DNA from: Betaproteobacteria bacterium
Lineage (GTDB): Bacteria > Pseudomonadota > Gammaproteobacteria > Burkholderiales > SG8-39
Assembly (NCBI GenBank): GCA_016210745.1
Contig: JACQTO010000103.1
Coordinates: 24,724-88,723 of the forward strand
DNA length: 64,000 nt
Direction of reading: 5' to 3'
This document shows positions 62,504-64,000 of this stretch, piece after piece. Every line of letters starts with the position of its first letter. The stretch's first letter is position 1. The notes below the pieces were generated by a model. It searched no databases. It saw only the letters and a list, made by a program, of their open reading frames with translations, and was not told the origin of the DNA. The position numbers were made by a program, and so were the translations under genes.

Positions 62504-64000
62504 TCAATAACTGAAAGCCCCGTAGCTCGTTTTCTCCGAGTCATCGACGATGACGTCGATCAAGCATGGCCGATTCTCTTTGAGGGCGGCTTCCAGCGCG
62601 GGTCTTATTTCTTGGGGTCGCTCGATGCGAAATCCCTTGGCCCCGCAAGACTCCGCAAACTTGGCAAAATTCGTATTGGTGAAGTCCACCCCGATGTTGC
62701 GTCCGTACTGGCGCTTTTGCAGCAGCTTGACCGAACTGAAAGACGAATCGTTGAAAACGACGACGACGACATTGATTTTCTCCCTCACCGCCGTTTCAAT
62801 GTCCTGCATGCTCATGGAAAAATCACCGTCGCCCACCAGGCACAGGACCTGTCGGTCCGGTCGGGCCAGTTTCGCGCCCATAGAAGCGGGAAAGGCGAAC
62901 CCCATGGCGCCAAAACCGATCGGCCTGACCGAGCAGCGGGGCTCGTGGATCGCCAATTGCTCGCCGATCAAATGGGTGTGACGGCCGGCCCCGACCGTTA
63001 CGATGGCGTCGCGTCGAATCGCCTCGCCGATTTCCTTGAGCACCCTGCGGGCCTGGATCGGAACGGAATTCAAATCGGCGTCAAGACGGCTCTTTTTCTC
63101 TGCCGCTAGATTTCCGTTCAACGTCTTGGCGCGCGAACTGCCAGGCAGGGCCCCGGACTTGGACAGCAGCGGCTTGGCAACTTCAATGACGTCCTGGAGG
63201 AACATCCTGCAATCGGCGAGCACACCGAAATCGACGGGATACTGCCGCGCGATCTCCGTTGGATCGATATCCACCTGGGCAATCGTTGCGGAGGCATCGA
63301 TCAGAGTCCAGGTCATTGTCGTGTAATCGGAAAGCCTCGAGCCCAGCGCCAAAATAAAGTCGGACTCTTTCAACGCCTCGGAGGCGCTGCGGTTGCCGCC
63401 GCGCCCCGGTACGCCGGCGAAGAGGGCATGGGTCTCGGGGAAAGCTCCCCTGCCTCCCGAGGTCACGGCAACCGGCAGCCCGGTCAACTCGGCAAAGCGA
63501 ATCAGCTCCGCATTGGCATCAGACCAGTTCACACCGGCACCGGCCAGAATCAGGGGCCGGCTGGAACGCAGAAGCCGGTCTGCGATCTCGCGCGTAAGAG
63601 CAGGATCGGGTCGTGCCTTGCTCGAATACGATGCATAGGCCGGCTTCTTGGCGGCCGGTGCCTCCGCGAGTTCTTCGGCAGCCACATCTACCGGTATATC
63701 CACTTGGACGGGGCCGCGCCGGCCCAGACGCGATCGTACGAATGCCGAGCGCATTATTCGCGGTATGTCTCGGGCGAATTTGGCCTGGACGCTCCACTTC
63801 GTGATCGACCGGAACGGCGCAAGCTGATCCCAACTGTTGAATGGATCGCGGTCCAGGTGGGACAGAACTTCATTGCAGGTAATCGCGATCACCGGCGAAG
63901 AATCTCTGTATGCGCTGCCCACGCCGTTGAGGAGATTTGCCGCGCTCGGGCCCACGTGCGTCACGCATACCCCCGGTTCGAGACTGACGCGCGCATATCC
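62504..64000 (-). CDS. Thiamine-diphosphate enzyme (acetolactate synthase-like), N-terminus outside window
   Basis: The frame is open to the window edge; upstream of the GTG at 63964 it still matches (GYARVSLEPGVCVTHVGPSA), so the gene begins to the right. About 498 codons are present. The middle domain shows PLILAGAGVNWSDANAELIR. The TPP motif is GDGDFSMSMQDIETAVREKI ending in NDSSFSS. The family includes acetolactate synthases, benzoylformate and oxalyl-CoA decarboxylases and sulfoacetaldehyde acetyltransferase. The substrate is unclear; the Bug receptors and amidohydrolase suggest catabolism of an organic acid. Confidence 0.88.
   Translation of the reverse strand, partial: GYARVSLEPGVCVTHVGPSAANLLNGVGSAYRDSSPVIAITCNEVLSHLDRDPFNSWDQLAPFRSITKWSVQAKFARDIPRIMRSAFVRSRLGRRGPVQVDIPVDVAAEELAEAPAAKKPAYASYSSKARPDPALTREIADRLLRSSRPLILAGAGVNWSDANAELIRFAELTGLPVAVTSGGRGAFPETHALFAGVPGRGGNRSASEALKESDFILALGSRLSDYTTMTWTLIDASATIAQVDIDPTEIARQYPVDFGVLADCRMFLQDVIEVAKPLLSKSGALPGSSRAKTLNGNLAAEKKSRLDADLNSVPIQARRVLKEIGEAIRRDAIVTVGAGRHTHLIGEQLAIHEPRCSVRPIGFGAMGFAFPASMGAKLARPDRQVLCLVGDGDFSMSMQDIETAVREKINVVVVVFNDSSFSSVKLLQKRQYGRNIGVDFTNTNFAKFAESCGAKGFRIERPQEIRPALEAALKENRPCLIDVIVDDSEKTSYGAFSY

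Overview
The window looks like a GC-rich betaproteobacterial chromosome, probably Burkholderiales-like. The evidence is two Bug/TctC-type periplasmic binding proteins in a catabolic operon at the right end, YcgR/HD-GYP cyclic-di-GMP genes, and prophage genes of the type common in that group. The assignment is inferred from gene families, because no rRNA or taxonomic marker is present.

Layout. (1) 1-1.8 kb: the 3'-truncated edge of a DUF499/BrxC-PglY-like ATPase behind a small winged-helix-like gene, with a clear sigma70 promoter overlapped by direct repeats. (2) 1.9-7.5 kb: the AlpA / toprim primase / ATPase core of an integrative or satellite element, preceded by four 11-bp iteron-like repeats. 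(3) 7.5-19.5 kb: accessory genes. These are a GmrSD-like DUF262/DUF1524 nuclease, an ankyrin-PD-(D/E)XK fusion behind a small Cys-rich protein, an exported ClpP-like protein, a TfoX-like protein, a thermonuclease, a repressor-controlled Ser/Thr kinase-TPR pair, a phage-type HNH nuclease and a CopZ-like Fe-S protein. (4) 20.1-52.9 kb: a siphovirus-type prophage. Its leftward early genes encode ParB, DUF488, DUF2786, RadC and DUF2958 proteins. Its rightward genes encode a methylase/Mom-like DNA-modification protein with a ParB partner, terminase, a fused protease-capsid, portal, a collagen-like protein, connector, a five-gene glycosyltransferase/methyltransferase insert, tail genes with a -1 frameshift, a GTA-like tail tip and lysis genes. 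(5) 52.8-55.8 kb: the prophage's last gene is cut after about 17 codons and joined to a frameshifted tyrosine-recombinase end. A Sel1-repeat gene, a second recombinase-tail remnant and a PLD-like protein follow. (6) 55.9-64 kb: resident chromosome with a PilZ protein, a PAS/HD-GYP protein, and a leftward catabolic operon (TPP enzyme, Bug receptor, exported amidohydrolase, Bug receptor).

How the genes fit together. The prophage late genes are nearly all joined by 4-bp ATGA/GTGA overlaps. Hairpins bracket the capsid gene and precede the tail tube gene. No intact integrase and no left attachment site were found, and the right end is broken, so the prophage is probably defective or rearranged. 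The most interesting candidates are: the phage glycosylation-like cassette inserted in the head module next to a collagen-like protein; the kinase-TPR operon with its own repressor and two palindromic operators bracketing the promoter; the ankyrin-nuclease fusion; the methylase/Mom-like plus ParB module; and a tail hub gene split by a duplicated LamG-like module.
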